Source of the DNA: Flavobacterium arcticum
GTDB lineage: Bacteria > Bacteroidota > Bacteroidia > Flavobacteriales > Flavobacteriaceae
Assembly: GCF_003344925.1 (NCBI RefSeq)
Contig: NZ_CP031188.1
Location: 1,838,501-1,902,500, forward strand
Length of the DNA: 64,000 bases
Direction: 5' to 3'
Made by a program: the position numbers and the translations under genes. Under the pieces are notes generated by a model that made no database searches, was not told the origin of the DNA, and was given only the letters and a program-made list of their open reading frames with translations. Shown here piece by piece: positions 44,861 through 53,533 of this stretch. Every line of letters starts with the position of its first letter. Positions within the stretch are counted from its first letter, which is position 1.

Positions 44861-45700
44861 ATGGCAAACGCATCTATTCAGAAGGTTGAAAAAAAGGGTG
44901 AATCTAAAGGTTCTAATTTATTCGCAGGATTAGCTATTATATTATGCTTAATCGTAGCAGCTCTTGTATGGAAATTTATCATGGGGCATCCATCAAACTT
45001 CCAGGATAACGATCCTGAAGGACATCCACTACCAGGTAACTACCTTGCAATGGTATATAAGGGTGGATACGTTGTACCAGTACTTATGGGATTATTCCTT
45101 ATGGCAGTAGTATTCTCTATCGAGCGTCTACTTGTTATCAATAAAGCAGCAGGTAAAGGTAACGTTGAGGCATTTGTAAGAAAAGTGCAAACTCAAATTT
45201 CAGCAGGTAACATCAACGAAGCTATGGCTGAGTGTGACAAGCAACAAGGAACTGTTGCAAATGTTGTAAGAGCTGGTTTATTAAAATATGAAGAAGTTAA
45301 AAGAGAAGGTTTCGATAGCGAAAGAGCAGAAGCTGCTATACAGCAAGAAATAGAAGAAGCTACTTCTCTTGAGATGCCAATATTAGAGAAAAACCTTGTG
45401 GTTATCTCTACATTAGTATCTATTGGTACACTATGTGGTCTATTAGGTACAGTAACAGGTATGATTAAGGCATTCTCTGCACTTGGTGCTGGTTCTACGC
45501 CTGACTCTGCTGCACTTGCAAATGGTATTTCTGAAGCACTTATTAACACTGCTACAGGTATTGCAACATCTACACTTGCAGTAATTGCATACAACGCATT
45601 TACATCTAAAATTGACAAATTAACCTACTCTATTGATGAGGCTGGGTTTACAATTGCTCAGACTTACAGACGTTTCAGGGCTCGTGCCAACAACGCATAA
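44861..45700 (+). CDS. exbB: ExbB/TolQ-type proton channel subunit
   Basis: Inner-membrane ExbB subunit that uses the proton gradient to power TonB-dependent uptake. 279 residues with three membrane segments (about 22-41, 66-85 and a C-terminal pair near 180-240). The pattern ISTLVSIGTLCGLLGTVTGMI and GISEALINTATGIATSTLAV is the conserved MotA/TolQ/ExbB pore core. First gene of a six- or seven-gene cluster with two ExbD genes and TonB. A 14-bp-arm hairpin lies between it and the next gene. Confidence 0.93.
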   Translation: MANASIQKVEKKGESKGSNLFAGLAIILCLIVAALVWKFIMGHPSNFQDNDPEGHPLPGNYLAMVYKGGYVVPVLMGLFLMAVVFSIERLLVINKAAGKGNVEAFVRKVQTQISAGNINEAMAECDKQQGTVANVVRAGLLKYEEVKREGFDSERAEAAIQQEIEEATSLEMPILEKNLVVISTLVSIGTLCGLLGTVTGMIKAFSALGAGSTPDSAALANGISEALINTATGIATSTLAVIAYNAFTSKIDKLTYSIDEAGFTIAQTYRRFRARANNA

Positions 45701-45727
45701 TTAGAGTAGTTTAAGTTAATAAATAAC

Positions 45728-45774
45728 ATAAAATTTAAAAGTAAGGAGGTTTCCTTCCTGCTTTTAAATTTTAT
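45728..45774 (+). other. Long intercistronic hairpin between exbB and exbD
   Basis: Perfect 14-base arms ATAAAATTTAAAAG and CTTTTAAATTTTAT flank a 19-base middle that includes AAGGAGG and CCTTCCT, able to pair further. No T run follows, so it is more likely a processing or stability element than a full terminator. Confidence 0.75.
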
Positions 45775-45789
45775 ATAAGCGTAAAAATA

Positions 45790-46434
45790 ATGGCTAAAGT
45801 AAAAGTATCTAAAAAGAGCACCAGGATAGACATGACCGCTATGTGCGACGTGGCGTTCCTTTTGTTGTCGTTCTTTATTATGTCGGCTACTGCAAAGCAG
45901 CCTGAGCCTCATCCTGTAGATACTCCTGCCTCTACCGTGCTAGATAAGCTTCCAGAAGAGGTTGCTACTATTACAGTAGGAGATAAGAAAGCGTTTTTTA
46001 ACATACCAGGGAAGGATGTTAAGATAGAAACACTTAAGCGTATTTCTCAGGAATATAATATGAGTTTTACCGAGAGTGAGTATGAAGCTTTTGGTAATAT
46101 GCAAGGGTTTGGAGTGCCACTAAATCAGTTAAAAGGTCTTTTGACTATGGCAGCAGCAGAAAGAAATGCTGGTGATATACAAAAAGGTATTCCTTTTGAT
46201 ACGATTAATGATCAATTGAGTAGTTGGGTAAAACAAGCTCGTGAAGCATCTAAAGCAGTACTAGAAGAAAGAATAAGAGACGGAGAAGATTTACAATATA
46301 AAGATCTTGATATTGCTATAAAAGGTGATGCTGATGAAGATTATCCAACAATAAAAAGGGTAATAGATATATTACAGGCGCAAAAAAAGAATCGATTTTT
46401 TCTTGTGACTGGTTTAAGAAACGAAGATTTTTAA
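45790..46434 (+). CDS. exbD: ExbD/TolR-family protein (first copy)
   Basis: Single-pass inner-membrane ExbD, partner of ExbB. 214 residues; a membrane helix at about 18-34 carries the pore Asp in IDMTAMCDVAFLLLSFFIM, and a periplasmic TolR-like domain follows. It is longer than E. coli ExbD (141 residues) because of an insertion in the periplasmic domain (about 95-145). The second ExbD gene starts 20 bases after its stop. Two tandem ExbD genes are usual in Bacteroidota TonB clusters. Confidence 0.9.
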   Translation: MAKVKVSKKSTRIDMTAMCDVAFLLLSFFIMSATAKQPEPHPVDTPASTVLDKLPEEVATITVGDKKAFFNIPGKDVKIETLKRISQEYNMSFTESEYEAFGNMQGFGVPLNQLKGLLTMAAAERNAGDIQKGIPFDTINDQLSSWVKQAREASKAVLEERIRDGEDLQYKDLDIAIKGDADEDYPTIKRVIDILQAQKKNRFFLVTGLRNEDF

Positions 46435-46454
46435 TATTATAAAAATAATATAAA

Positions 46455-47021
46455 ATGGCAGAATTAAATACTGGCGGCGACGGTGGTAAAGGCGGCAAAG
46501 TAAGAAGTAAAAAATCGAACCCAGGGGTAGACCTTACCGCGATGGTAGATTTGGCTTTCCTTCTTATTACTTTCTTTATGCTTACCACATCGTTATCTAA
46601 ACCGCAATCAATGCCTTTGGCAATGCCGGATAAAACAGAGCAGCCCGATAGTGATAAAGATGTTATGCCTATAGATGAGTCGCGTTTAATGACTATATTG
46701 ATAGGTAAGGATAATACTATATTATGGTATGTTGGTAAGTTTACAGAACCTAAAGTAGAGCCTACACAGTCTGAATTTGGTAAAGAAGGTATCAGGAAAG
46801 TGTTGCTAGAGCAAATAGCACGTGCTAAAGCTTATGTGAAGAGAGACGGCGGTAAGCCGGACGAGCATCTTATTGTAAACATCAAAGCAAGTGATAAGGC
46901 AAGCTACCGTAACCTTGTAGATATTCTTGATGAAATGGCAATTACTCACCCACAGCTATATGCTATTGGTGATATTACAGAGCCTGAAGTAAAACTGTTA
47001 GAAGAAAAAGGTTTGTTGTAA
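46455..47021 (+). CDS. exbD: ExbD/TolR-family protein (second copy)
   Basis: Second ExbD in the cluster, 188 residues. Membrane helix at about 24-42 (VDLTAMVDLAFLLITFFML) with the conserved pore Asp, then a periplasmic domain ending YAIGDITEPEVKLLEEKGLL. It is clearly divergent from the first copy, so the pair may form a hetero-oligomer rather than being redundant. N-terminus is Gly-rich (NTGGDGGKGGK). TonB follows after 24 bases. Confidence 0.9.
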   Translation: MAELNTGGDGGKGGKVRSKKSNPGVDLTAMVDLAFLLITFFMLTTSLSKPQSMPLAMPDKTEQPDSDKDVMPIDESRLMTILIGKDNTILWYVGKFTEPKVEPTQSEFGKEGIRKVLLEQIARAKAYVKRDGGKPDEHLIVNIKASDKASYRNLVDILDEMAITHPQLYAIGDITEPEVKLLEEKGLL

Positions 47022-47045
47022 CCTTACTAACGTAAAAATTAAATT

Positions 47046-47879
47046 ATGTCAAAACTTAATATATTCAGGGAGAAGTGGATTGATATGGTGTTTGAGGGGC
47101 GTAACCAAGAGTATGGAGCATACAAGCTTCGTGCAGAAAACTCAAAAACAACCGTACGTGCATTCATCATAGGAGCATTACTTTTTATCACTGCTATATC
47201 AACACCTTTGGTTTCAAAATACATAGGTGCTGGTCTTAGCAAGGCAGATAAAAAAGATGATGTGGATAAAATAATCGAAATGGTCGATTTATTACCGCCT
47301 CCTGAAGAAGAGCCACTTCCACCACCACCACCACCTGTAGAGGAGGTATATCAGGCACCAAAATCAGTAGTAGAAGAGGTTAAATTTAAACCACTTGAAG
47401 CTGCTAAGAAAGAAGAAGTTCCTGAAGATCCACCAAAAATAGAGCAATTTAAAGAAGCAGATCCGAGTTCAAGAAATGCAGAAGCTAGCCCAACGGGAGA
47501 TATCAATATTGGTAAACCATCGGGAGATCTTGATAAAGGTGTAGAAGTTCCTGATAATGCTGTATATAACACAGCAGGTCTTCAAGTACAACCAGAGTAT
47601 CCTGGAGGTATAGAAGAATTTTACAACTATGTAAATAAAAACTTCAGAATACCAGACATCGATCAAGATATGAAGGCAAGAATTTATGTTTCTTTCGTTG
47701 TAGAAAAAGATGGATCTATGACAGGTATTAAAGTACTTAGAGATCCAGGTTACGGATTGGGTAAAGAAGCCGAACGCGTACTTAAGTCTATGAAAAAGAA
47801 ATGGAGTCCAGGTATCCAAAATGGTAAACCTGTTAGAGCTTCCTATAACTTGCCTATTACTATAAACATTAGGTCATAG
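47046..47879 (+). CDS. tonB: TonB energy-transducing protein
   Basis: Transduces proton-motive force from ExbB/ExbD to outer-membrane TonB-dependent receptors. 277 residues: a Bacteroidota-type cytoplasmic N-terminus (FEGRNQEYGAYKLR), one membrane helix at about 37-55, a Pro-rich periplasm-spanning linker (PPPEEEPLPPPPPPVEEV, about 82-99) and a C-terminal TonB domain (about 185-277, with VSFVVEKDGSMTGIKVLRDP). All expected parts are intact. Confidence 0.93.
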   Translation: MSKLNIFREKWIDMVFEGRNQEYGAYKLRAENSKTTVRAFIIGALLFITAISTPLVSKYIGAGLSKADKKDDVDKIIEMVDLLPPPEEEPLPPPPPPVEEVYQAPKSVVEEVKFKPLEAAKKEEVPEDPPKIEQFKEADPSSRNAEASPTGDINIGKPSGDLDKGVEVPDNAVYNTAGLQVQPEYPGGIEEFYNYVNKNFRIPDIDQDMKARIYVSFVVEKDGSMTGIKVLRDPGYGLGKEAERVLKSMKKKWSPGIQNGKPVRASYNLPITINIRS

Positions 47880-47890
47880 TAATAAGCGCG

Positions 47891-48124
47891 ATGTTTAAAG
47901 ATAATAAATCTCAATACAAAAAGCAGAAATCGCCACAACAGCGATTTCTGTTTGTTTTTGGAATAGTGTTTTTTTTAATGTATTTGGCACTTGGATTAAT
48001 TATAATTTTCTGGAAAACCATTCCTTTAAATATTTCCTATAATGGTAGGCTAGCCTTTGGGTTGTTACTCATTGTTTATGCTTTTATCCGTTTTATTAGG
48101 TTACTTAAAAAGAATAAGGAGTAG
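47891..48124 (+). CDS. Small two-helix membrane protein, uncharacterised
   Basis: A 77-residue protein with two hydrophobic helices (about 19-42 and 51-68) and charged ends. No family recognised beyond a Bacteroidota position: it sits between tonB and a PstS-like gene with 11- and 9-base spacers, so it is surely part of the operon. Role unknown; a small accessory to the energy-transduction complex is possible. Confidence 0.75.
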   Translation: MFKDNKSQYKKQKSPQQRFLFVFGIVFFLMYLALGLIIIFWKTIPLNISYNGRLAFGLLLIVYAFIRFIRLLKKNKE

Positions 48125-48133
48125 TATTGCATT

Positions 48134-49054
48134 ATGAAAAAGAGATATATAGTTATAATTATAAGTTTTATCGCTACAGGCTTGTTTTTTGCTTGTAAGG
48201 GCACATCTAACGATAAGATTGAAGAAACTTCGACGACAGGTACTCTTACATTATATGTAGATAATACAGTACAACCTATTACTGAAGATGTAGTTGCTGT
48301 TTTTGAAAGTGTATATGATAGAGCTACAATTACTCAGGTTAATAAAGCTGAAAACGAAATTGTTAACGCATTATTGAGCGATACTGCTAAAGTTGCAATC
48401 ATGACGAGGCAGCTTACACCTCAAGAAGAAAATCACTTTAAACAAAAAAATGTAGTACCTAAGGTTACAGAATTTGCAGTAGATGCGATAGCATTAATAG
48501 TAAACGAGAGAACTACAGATAGTATTATAGATATTGAAGAGGTATTAAAAGTCTTAAAAGGAGAACCGTCTGAAAAGATAAATAAATTGGTTTTTGATAA
48601 CCAAAATTCAAGTACAGTACAGTTTCTTTTAAAAAGAGCAGGTGTTACAACTGTTCCTGCTAAAAACGTATATTCGTTAAAAACAAACGAAGAGGTAATA
48701 AAGTATATAAATAATAATGCTGGTGCTGTGGGTATTGTAGGGGTAAACTGGTTAGTACAACCACCACTACAATTAAAAGAATATGTACAAAATATAAAGG
48801 TTTTAGCAGTAAGTAATATTGATGTTAATACTGGAGAAAAAAAATATTATAAACCTTCTCAAAGTGATATAGCTACAGGTTTATATCCGCTTACTCGCAA
48901 GGTATATGTTTTAAACTATCAAGGCAAAGATGGTTTAGGCACAGGGTTTGCAATATACATAAGAGCGCACGAAGGACAGCGCATTATTTTGAAATCAGGA
49001 TTATTGCCTGTCGAGATACCTACAAGGGATATTGAGGTGCGAAAAGAATTGTAA
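48134..49054 (+). CDS. PstS-like substrate-binding lipoprotein
   Basis: 306 residues with a lipoprotein signal whose Cys is at about position 21 (GLFFACKG). The rest matches the phosphate-binding (PstS/SphX-like, PBP-like_2) superfamily: GTLTLYVDN, AVDAIALIVNERT, NNAGAVGIVGVNWL. There is no Pst permease nearby and the gene is embedded in an ExbB-TonB operon, so it may act as an envelope sensor or scaffold rather than a transporter partner. The ligand-binding residues cannot be verified without alignment. Confidence 0.8.
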   Translation: MKKRYIVIIISFIATGLFFACKGTSNDKIEETSTTGTLTLYVDNTVQPITEDVVAVFESVYDRATITQVNKAENEIVNALLSDTAKVAIMTRQLTPQEENHFKQKNVVPKVTEFAVDAIALIVNERTTDSIIDIEEVLKVLKGEPSEKINKLVFDNQNSSTVQFLLKRAGVTTVPAKNVYSLKTNEEVIKYINNNAGAVGIVGVNWLVQPPLQLKEYVQNIKVLAVSNIDVNTGEKKYYKPSQSDIATGLYPLTRKVYVLNYQGKDGLGTGFAIYIRAHEGQRIILKSGLLPVEIPTRDIEVRKEL

Positions 49055-49094
49055 GTAAATTAACTACTAAATATTAAAATTAAAGGAGAATAAA

Positions 49095-50801
49095 ATGATC
49101 AAGATCGAAAAATTCAAAATCCTTGGATTATCATTATTGTTATTCAGCGCGGCTAATGCCCAAGATGTTGAACAGGCAAAAAAGGCTATTGATGCCGAAA
49201 AATACCAAAATGCTAAAAAAGCACTTAAATCGCTAATTGCATCTAATGATGATGAAGGTAAAAATTACTTTCTTTTAGGAAATGTTTACTTAAAACAAGA
49301 AGAGCAAGACTCTGCAGCTATTTACTTTAATAGAGGTAAAAATGTAAAGAGAGATGCTGAGTATAACTTGATAGGTTTGGCTCAAATAGACCTTAGCAAT
49401 GGTAATGCATCTGCTGCACAAACTAAATTTAAAGCAGTAGAAGAAGAACTTAGACGTAAAGATGTAGAGCAGCTTGTTTATATGGGGCGTGCTTATATCA
49501 ATGCTGAAAACCCTGATTTTAAGAAAGCAATAACAATATTAAATAAAGCGCTAGAAAAAGATGATAAAAATGCTCAGGCATATTTAAGTCTAGGTGATGC
49601 GTATGTAGGTGATGAGAATTATAACGATGCCTATAAAGCATATCGTAATGCTTTTAGATTAGACAATACTGCACTTCGTGCAAAATTGCAATTAGGAGTT
49701 ATTACTAAAAATACAAGAGCAGCTTTTCCTGAAGCAGTAAAAGCATTTGAAGATATATTAGCTATAGATGCTAATTATGGTCCTGCTTATAGAGAGCTTG
49801 CCGAAACGTATGCGCTTTGGGGAAATACTGATGCTTCAAAATATGATCAGTACATTAAAAAAGCATTAGGTTACTATGAAAAATATATGCAGTTAACTGA
49901 TTATTCGCTTAACTCGCGTATGAGACATGCTGATTTCCTTGTATTAGCTAAAGATTATAAAGCACTTGAAGAAGAGGCTAAAAAAATGCAAGAGCTAGAT
50001 AAGGTAAACCCAAGAATACTACGTTACCTATCATATTCAGCTTATGAAAACGGAAACTATGAAGGAAGTCTTAAAGCAATGGAAGAATTTATTGCAAAGG
50101 TAGATCCTAAAAGACTTATTGCCAGAGATTACTTGTACTTAGGGCTTGCTAAACTAGCTTCTACTGTAAGTACTGATGAGCAAGGAAACTCTATAATAAC
50201 AGATCAAATGGTATTTGATGCAGCTATTAACGATATTAAAAAAGCTGCTGAAATGGATATAGAGATTACTAATGAGTACAATGACATTGGTAAAAAATTA
50301 TTTGGACAAAGACTTTACGGTCCTGCATCTATAGTGTTTGAAGTTGCTACAACTAATCCAGACAACAGAAATGCTTTTTATGATAATTTCTACTTGGCAT
50401 ATTCTATATACTATGACCATGTAAATAAGTCAGAAGAGGATAGAAAACTTAATATAGAGCGCCTTGTAGTAGCCGACGCTGCACTTGCTAATGTAATAGA
50501 ACTTTCTCCTGAAGCACAGGATGCATTCCTTTTCAAAGCAAGAATTAATCAATACATGCAATCAGAAGAAGCTTATGCAGAGATGGCAAAAGCATATGAC
50601 GAATACATAAGAATTGTAGGAGCTAAAGACGCTACAAGTTTAAGTGCTAATGAGCGTAAAAACCTTGTAGAAGCTTACTCTAATGCAGGTGCCTATTATG
50701 TTGTAACAGAGAAAGAGAAAGCAAAAGAGTACTTTACTAAAGCGCTTGAACTAGATCCTACAGATGAGTATTTGCAAGGTGAGTTAGAACGTATGAAATA
50801 A
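49095..50801 (+). CDS. Secreted or periplasmic tetratricopeptide-repeat protein
   Basis: 568 residues with a signal peptide (about 1-22, ending ANAQ). Tetratricopeptide repeats fill most of the chain; clear examples are near residues 55-90 (YFLLGNVYLKQEEQDSAAIY), 140-200 (AQAYLSLGDAYVGDENYND), and 520-560 at the end (AYSNAGAYYVVTEKEK). TPR solenoids mediate protein contacts. It is the last gene of the exbB-tonB operon and could organise the complex in the periplasm. A terminator follows immediately. Confidence 0.85.
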   Translation: MIKIEKFKILGLSLLLFSAANAQDVEQAKKAIDAEKYQNAKKALKSLIASNDDEGKNYFLLGNVYLKQEEQDSAAIYFNRGKNVKRDAEYNLIGLAQIDLSNGNASAAQTKFKAVEEELRRKDVEQLVYMGRAYINAENPDFKKAITILNKALEKDDKNAQAYLSLGDAYVGDENYNDAYKAYRNAFRLDNTALRAKLQLGVITKNTRAAFPEAVKAFEDILAIDANYGPAYRELAETYALWGNTDASKYDQYIKKALGYYEKYMQLTDYSLNSRMRHADFLVLAKDYKALEEEAKKMQELDKVNPRILRYLSYSAYENGNYEGSLKAMEEFIAKVDPKRLIARDYLYLGLAKLASTVSTDEQGNSIITDQMVFDAAINDIKKAAEMDIEITNEYNDIGKKLFGQRLYGPASIVFEVATTNPDNRNAFYDNFYLAYSIYYDHVNKSEEDRKLNIERLVVADAALANVIELSPEAQDAFLFKARINQYMQSEEAYAEMAKAYDEYIRIVGAKDATSLSANERKNLVEAYSNAGAYYVVTEKEKAKEYFTKALELDPTDEYLQGELERMK

Positions 50802-50817
50802 TTAGAGACTTAAATAT

Positions 50818-50853
50818 AAAAAAAACCGTTCTGTAATGCAGAGCGGTTTTTTT
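50818..50853 (+). terminator. Rho-independent terminator after the TPR gene
   Basis: Arms AAAACCGTTCTG and CAGAGCGGTTTT around loop TAATG, followed by a T run. Closes the exbB-tonB operon. Confidence 0.9.
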
Positions 50854-50899
50854 ATAGCGTTAATTTTAATATGTATCTTTACAAACTATTTATAGAAAA

Positions 50900-51532
50900 A
50901 TGTTAAAGAAGGAAGAACAAATAGCAGTAGAGAAGGGCGAGTTACTACCATTAATGGAGGAGTTTTACACTATACAGGGTGAAGGCTACCATACTGGTAC
51001 TGCTGCCTATTTTATACGTGTGGGAGGATGTGATGTAGGCTGCCATTGGTGTGATGTTAAAGAAAGTTGGAATGCAGAATTGCACCCACCTACAGCTACT
51101 AATGTTATTGTAGAAAATGCGGCTAAATATGCCAAGACTATTGTTATAACTGGAGGTGAGCCATTAACTTGGGATATGAACCCGCTCACAGCTAGACTTA
51201 AAGAAAAAGGGCTTAATGTTCATATAGAAACATCAGGTGCTTATCCTGTTACAGGTAATTGGGATTGGTTTTGCCTTTCACCCAAGAAAAATAAATTACC
51301 AGTACAGGGGGCTTATGATATAGCCCATGAACTAAAGGTTATTATATATAACAAACATGACTTTTTATTTGCCGAAGAACAGGCAGAAAGAGTGAATGAT
51401 AAAGCGATACTGTTTTTGCAGCCAGAGTGGAGTAAGCGCGAACAGATGACACCGCTTATTGTAGATTATGTTATGAATAACCCTAAGTGGCGCATATCTT
51501 TACAAACGCATAAATATTTGAATATACCATAA
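50900..51532 (+). CDS. queE: 7-carboxy-7-deazaguanine synthase QueE
   Basis: Radical SAM enzyme that makes 7-carboxy-7-deazaguanine, an intermediate of queuosine. The iron-sulfur cysteines are in GGCDVGCHWCD (C-x3-C-x2-C, about residues 46-56) and the SAM-binding TGGEP follows near 94. N-terminal EFYTIQGEGYHTG is typical. 210 residues, normal for the short Bacteroidota form. A TATCTTTA element at 50874-50881, one mismatch from consensus, may be its -7 box. Confidence 0.92.
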   Translation: MLKKEEQIAVEKGELLPLMEEFYTIQGEGYHTGTAAYFIRVGGCDVGCHWCDVKESWNAELHPPTATNVIVENAAKYAKTIVITGGEPLTWDMNPLTARLKEKGLNVHIETSGAYPVTGNWDWFCLSPKKNKLPVQGAYDIAHELKVIIYNKHDFLFAEEQAERVNDKAILFLQPEWSKREQMTPLIVDYVMNNPKWRISLQTHKYLNIP

Positions 51533-51553
51533 CTAATTTTAAAAACTAAAACA

Positions 51554-51958
51554 ATGAAAAAATTATTTTTTGCTTTCGCATTTATACTTATTGCCCAACT
51601 TGGTTTTGCACAAGATGCAGCTTTTAAAGCTGATGTGAAAAAGTTACTTGACCTTTCGGGAGCTACTGGGCAAATGGATGTTGCTAAAAAGCAAGTTATT
51701 TCAATGGTGCCAGCCGATAAGCAAGAGGCATTTACAAAAGAATTTGAAGCATCTTTACAACCAGTGTTAGAAATACAGCAAAATTTTTATCTTACTGAGT
51801 TTACTCATGACGAGGTAAAACAGATTATTAAATTCTATGAAAGTCCTGCAGGTAAAAAAATGGCACAAAAAGCAGCTAAACTTACCGAGGTTACAATGCC
51901 TATTATACAAGAATGGAGCATGGAGCTACAAGGTATTATAATGAAGTATCAAGGATAG
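51554..51958 (+). CDS. DUF2059 domain secreted protein
   Basis: A 134-residue protein with a signal peptide (about 1-20, ending GFAQ) and a DUF2059 domain; the segment FYLTEFTHDEVKQIIKFYESPAGKKM is split as FYLTEFTHDEVKQIIKFY and ESPAGKKMAQK, both characteristic. It is probably periplasmic and helical. Function unknown. It follows queE after 21 bases and may be co-transcribed, then ends at a bidirectional terminator. Confidence 0.85.
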   Translation: MKKLFFAFAFILIAQLGFAQDAAFKADVKKLLDLSGATGQMDVAKKQVISMVPADKQEAFTKEFEASLQPVLEIQQNFYLTEFTHDEVKQIIKFYESPAGKKMAQKAAKLTEVTMPIIQEWSMELQGIIMKYQG

Positions 51959-51975
51959 TTTTTGCTATACCTATT

Positions 51976-52013
51976 AAAATAAAAAACCACGCCTTAGCGT
52001 GGTTTTTTATTTT
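51976..52013. terminator. Bidirectional terminator between DUF2059 and methyltransferase genes
   Basis: Long arms AAAATAAAAAACCACGC and GCGTGGTTTTTTATTTT around CTTA. It serves two converging genes; the minus-strand stop at 52007-52009 lies within it. Confidence 0.88.
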
Positions 52014-52717
52014 ATAGCTAATTTAGCTAAATAATCATAGTGTTCACCTTCCATGACCAGTTCGCATTCTAGTCCGTTGGCATGAGCTGCATTTTGCAAA
52101 GTGTTATAATCAATATACATCCAGTTAAAAGGAGCTTCTTTATCCCCTTTATAACCTATGTTAAAAACTACTTCGCCATAATATTCATTATCAGTAGGTA
52201 TCCATTTACCGCCATCTTCATCTTCGTCAAACATATATATAATATCAGATGAATCGAGAAGTATTTGTCCGCCTTCGTTAAGTAATGATTTTAATTGGAG
52301 TAAAAAACCTGAAATTTTATTGAGTCTGCCACACATACCTGCACCATTCATTAGTAATAATATGGTGTCATACTTTTCATTTTGTATTAGCATAACATCT
52401 TTAGCTATTGCATTTTTAATACCACGTAGGGTACAGGCTTCAATAGCATTTTTAGAAATGTCAATAGCCGTAACATCTAGTTGTTTCTCATTTTGCAGGT
52501 ATAAGCTGTGGCTACCTGCCCCGCAGCCTACATCTAGCACACGACCTTTAGCAAGCTGCAATGCTTTTTTCTCTAGTTTTGGCATTTTTTCATAGTCCCT
52601 AAAGAGATAGGCAACACTCATTTCATCTTCTTCAGATATAGAAGTTTCAGTCACTAAATCTTGCGGGTTATTATTTGTCTGGTAATCGAGTATGGCTTTG
52701 CCAAAAAGGTCTTTCAT
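52007..52717 (-). CDS. Class I SAM-dependent methyltransferase
   Basis: A 236-residue single-domain methyltransferase. The SAM loop VLDVGCGAGSHSLYL is at about residues 60-74, the acidic residue after strand 2 is in VTAIDISKNAIEAC, and post-II TILLLMNGAGMCG holds the strand-4 motif. A C-terminal extension of ~60 residues may shape the substrate site. The substrate is unknown. Divergent from the YkgJ-type gene with 34 bases between starts. Confidence 0.85.
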   Translation of the reverse strand: MKDLFGKAILDYQTNNNPQDLVTETSISEEDEMSVAYLFRDYEKMPKLEKKALQLAKGRVLDVGCGAGSHSLYLQNEKQLDVTAIDISKNAIEACTLRGIKNAIAKDVMLIQNEKYDTILLLMNGAGMCGRLNKISGFLLQLKSLLNEGGQILLDSSDIIYMFDEDEDGGKWIPTDNEYYGEVVFNIGYKGDKEAPFNWMYIDYNTLQNAAHANGLECELVMEGEHYDYLAKLAIK

Positions 52718-52751
52718 TTTTTTATACTTTTACGCCCTGATTGATAATATA

Positions 52752-53252
52752 ATGTACCTGATGGACGATTTTTTAAAACAGCTCCCCAAGCTCGCCAAAG
52801 ATAAGCATAACGAGAACAAAAAGTTTTTTGATAAGCTAAAAAAGAAAGCGCCTAAAAACTTAGATTATATTATGCAAGATTTGCATGATAAGGAGTTTGA
52901 AAAAACCGACTGTCTTACCTGTGCTAATTGCTGTAAAACTACAGGACCTTTATTTACTAGTGCCGATGTAGAGCGTATAGCCAAACACTTTAGGCAAAAG
53001 CCACAACAGTTTATAGAACAATACCTGCGTATTGACGAAGATAATGACTATGTACTACAAAGTGTGCCCTGTACTTTTTTAGATAATGAGAATTACTGTA
53101 TGATATATGATGTGCGTCCTAAGGCGTGCCGTGAGTTTCCGCATACCGATAGGAAAAAGTTTCAGCAGATAAGTAATTTAACCCTGAAAAATGTAGCTAT
53201 TTGTCCTGCAGCTTATAATATTGTAGAAGAAATGAAAAAGAAGATTGTTTAA
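52752..53252 (+). CDS. YkgJ-family cysteine cluster protein
   Basis: 166 residues with the YkgJ (UPF0153) cysteine cluster: CLTCANCCKTTGPLF (about 58-72) and later CTFLDNENYCMIYDVRPKAC (about 115-134), probably holding a metal or Fe-S centre. Function unknown. The earlier in-frame start at 52692 would lie inside the divergent methyltransferase gene; ATG 52752 or ATG 52761 (MDDFLKQLPKLAKD) fits homologues better. Small intergenic distance suggests the two divergent genes share control. Confidence 0.85.
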   Translation: MYLMDDFLKQLPKLAKDKHNENKKFFDKLKKKAPKNLDYIMQDLHDKEFEKTDCLTCANCCKTTGPLFTSADVERIAKHFRQKPQQFIEQYLRIDEDNDYVLQSVPCTFLDNENYCMIYDVRPKACREFPHTDRKKFQQISNLTLKNVAICPAAYNIVEEMKKKIV

Positions 53253-53284
53253 TTTTATAGCAACTTATAGTTTAAAACTGTAAC

Positions 53285-53533
53285 ATGAAAACAATAAGAG
53301 CGTTATTCTTTATTTATATTTTCTCTTATGCGGTGGCAATAGGGAGTACTTTTATTAATAATAATTTGATAGTGTCTTATAATATTGCAGATAGAGTTTT
53401 GGAGGCAGCTTTTGTATCGATACCCATTTTTATAGCACTTACTTTACTATATGCGATAATTAGATTGATTATTATTACCATTAAAGCAGTAAAAAATAAA
53501 AAGCCTTCATGTAATGAAGACTTTGATGGTTAA
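53285..53533 (+). CDS. Small two-helix membrane protein, uncharacterised
   Basis: An 82-residue protein with an N-terminal hydrophobic segment (about 5-24) and a longer second one (about 42-68), ending in a Lys/Asp-rich tail (KNKKPSCNEDFDG). No family recognised. It sits 32 bases after the YkgJ-type gene and overlaps the end of the convergent 69-codon gene by four bases. Coding looks real from the helix pattern and neat spacing; function unknown. Confidence 0.65.
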   Translation: MKTIRALFFIYIFSYAVAIGSTFINNNLIVSYNIADRVLEAAFVSIPIFIALTLLYAIIRLIIITIKAVKNKKPSCNEDFDG

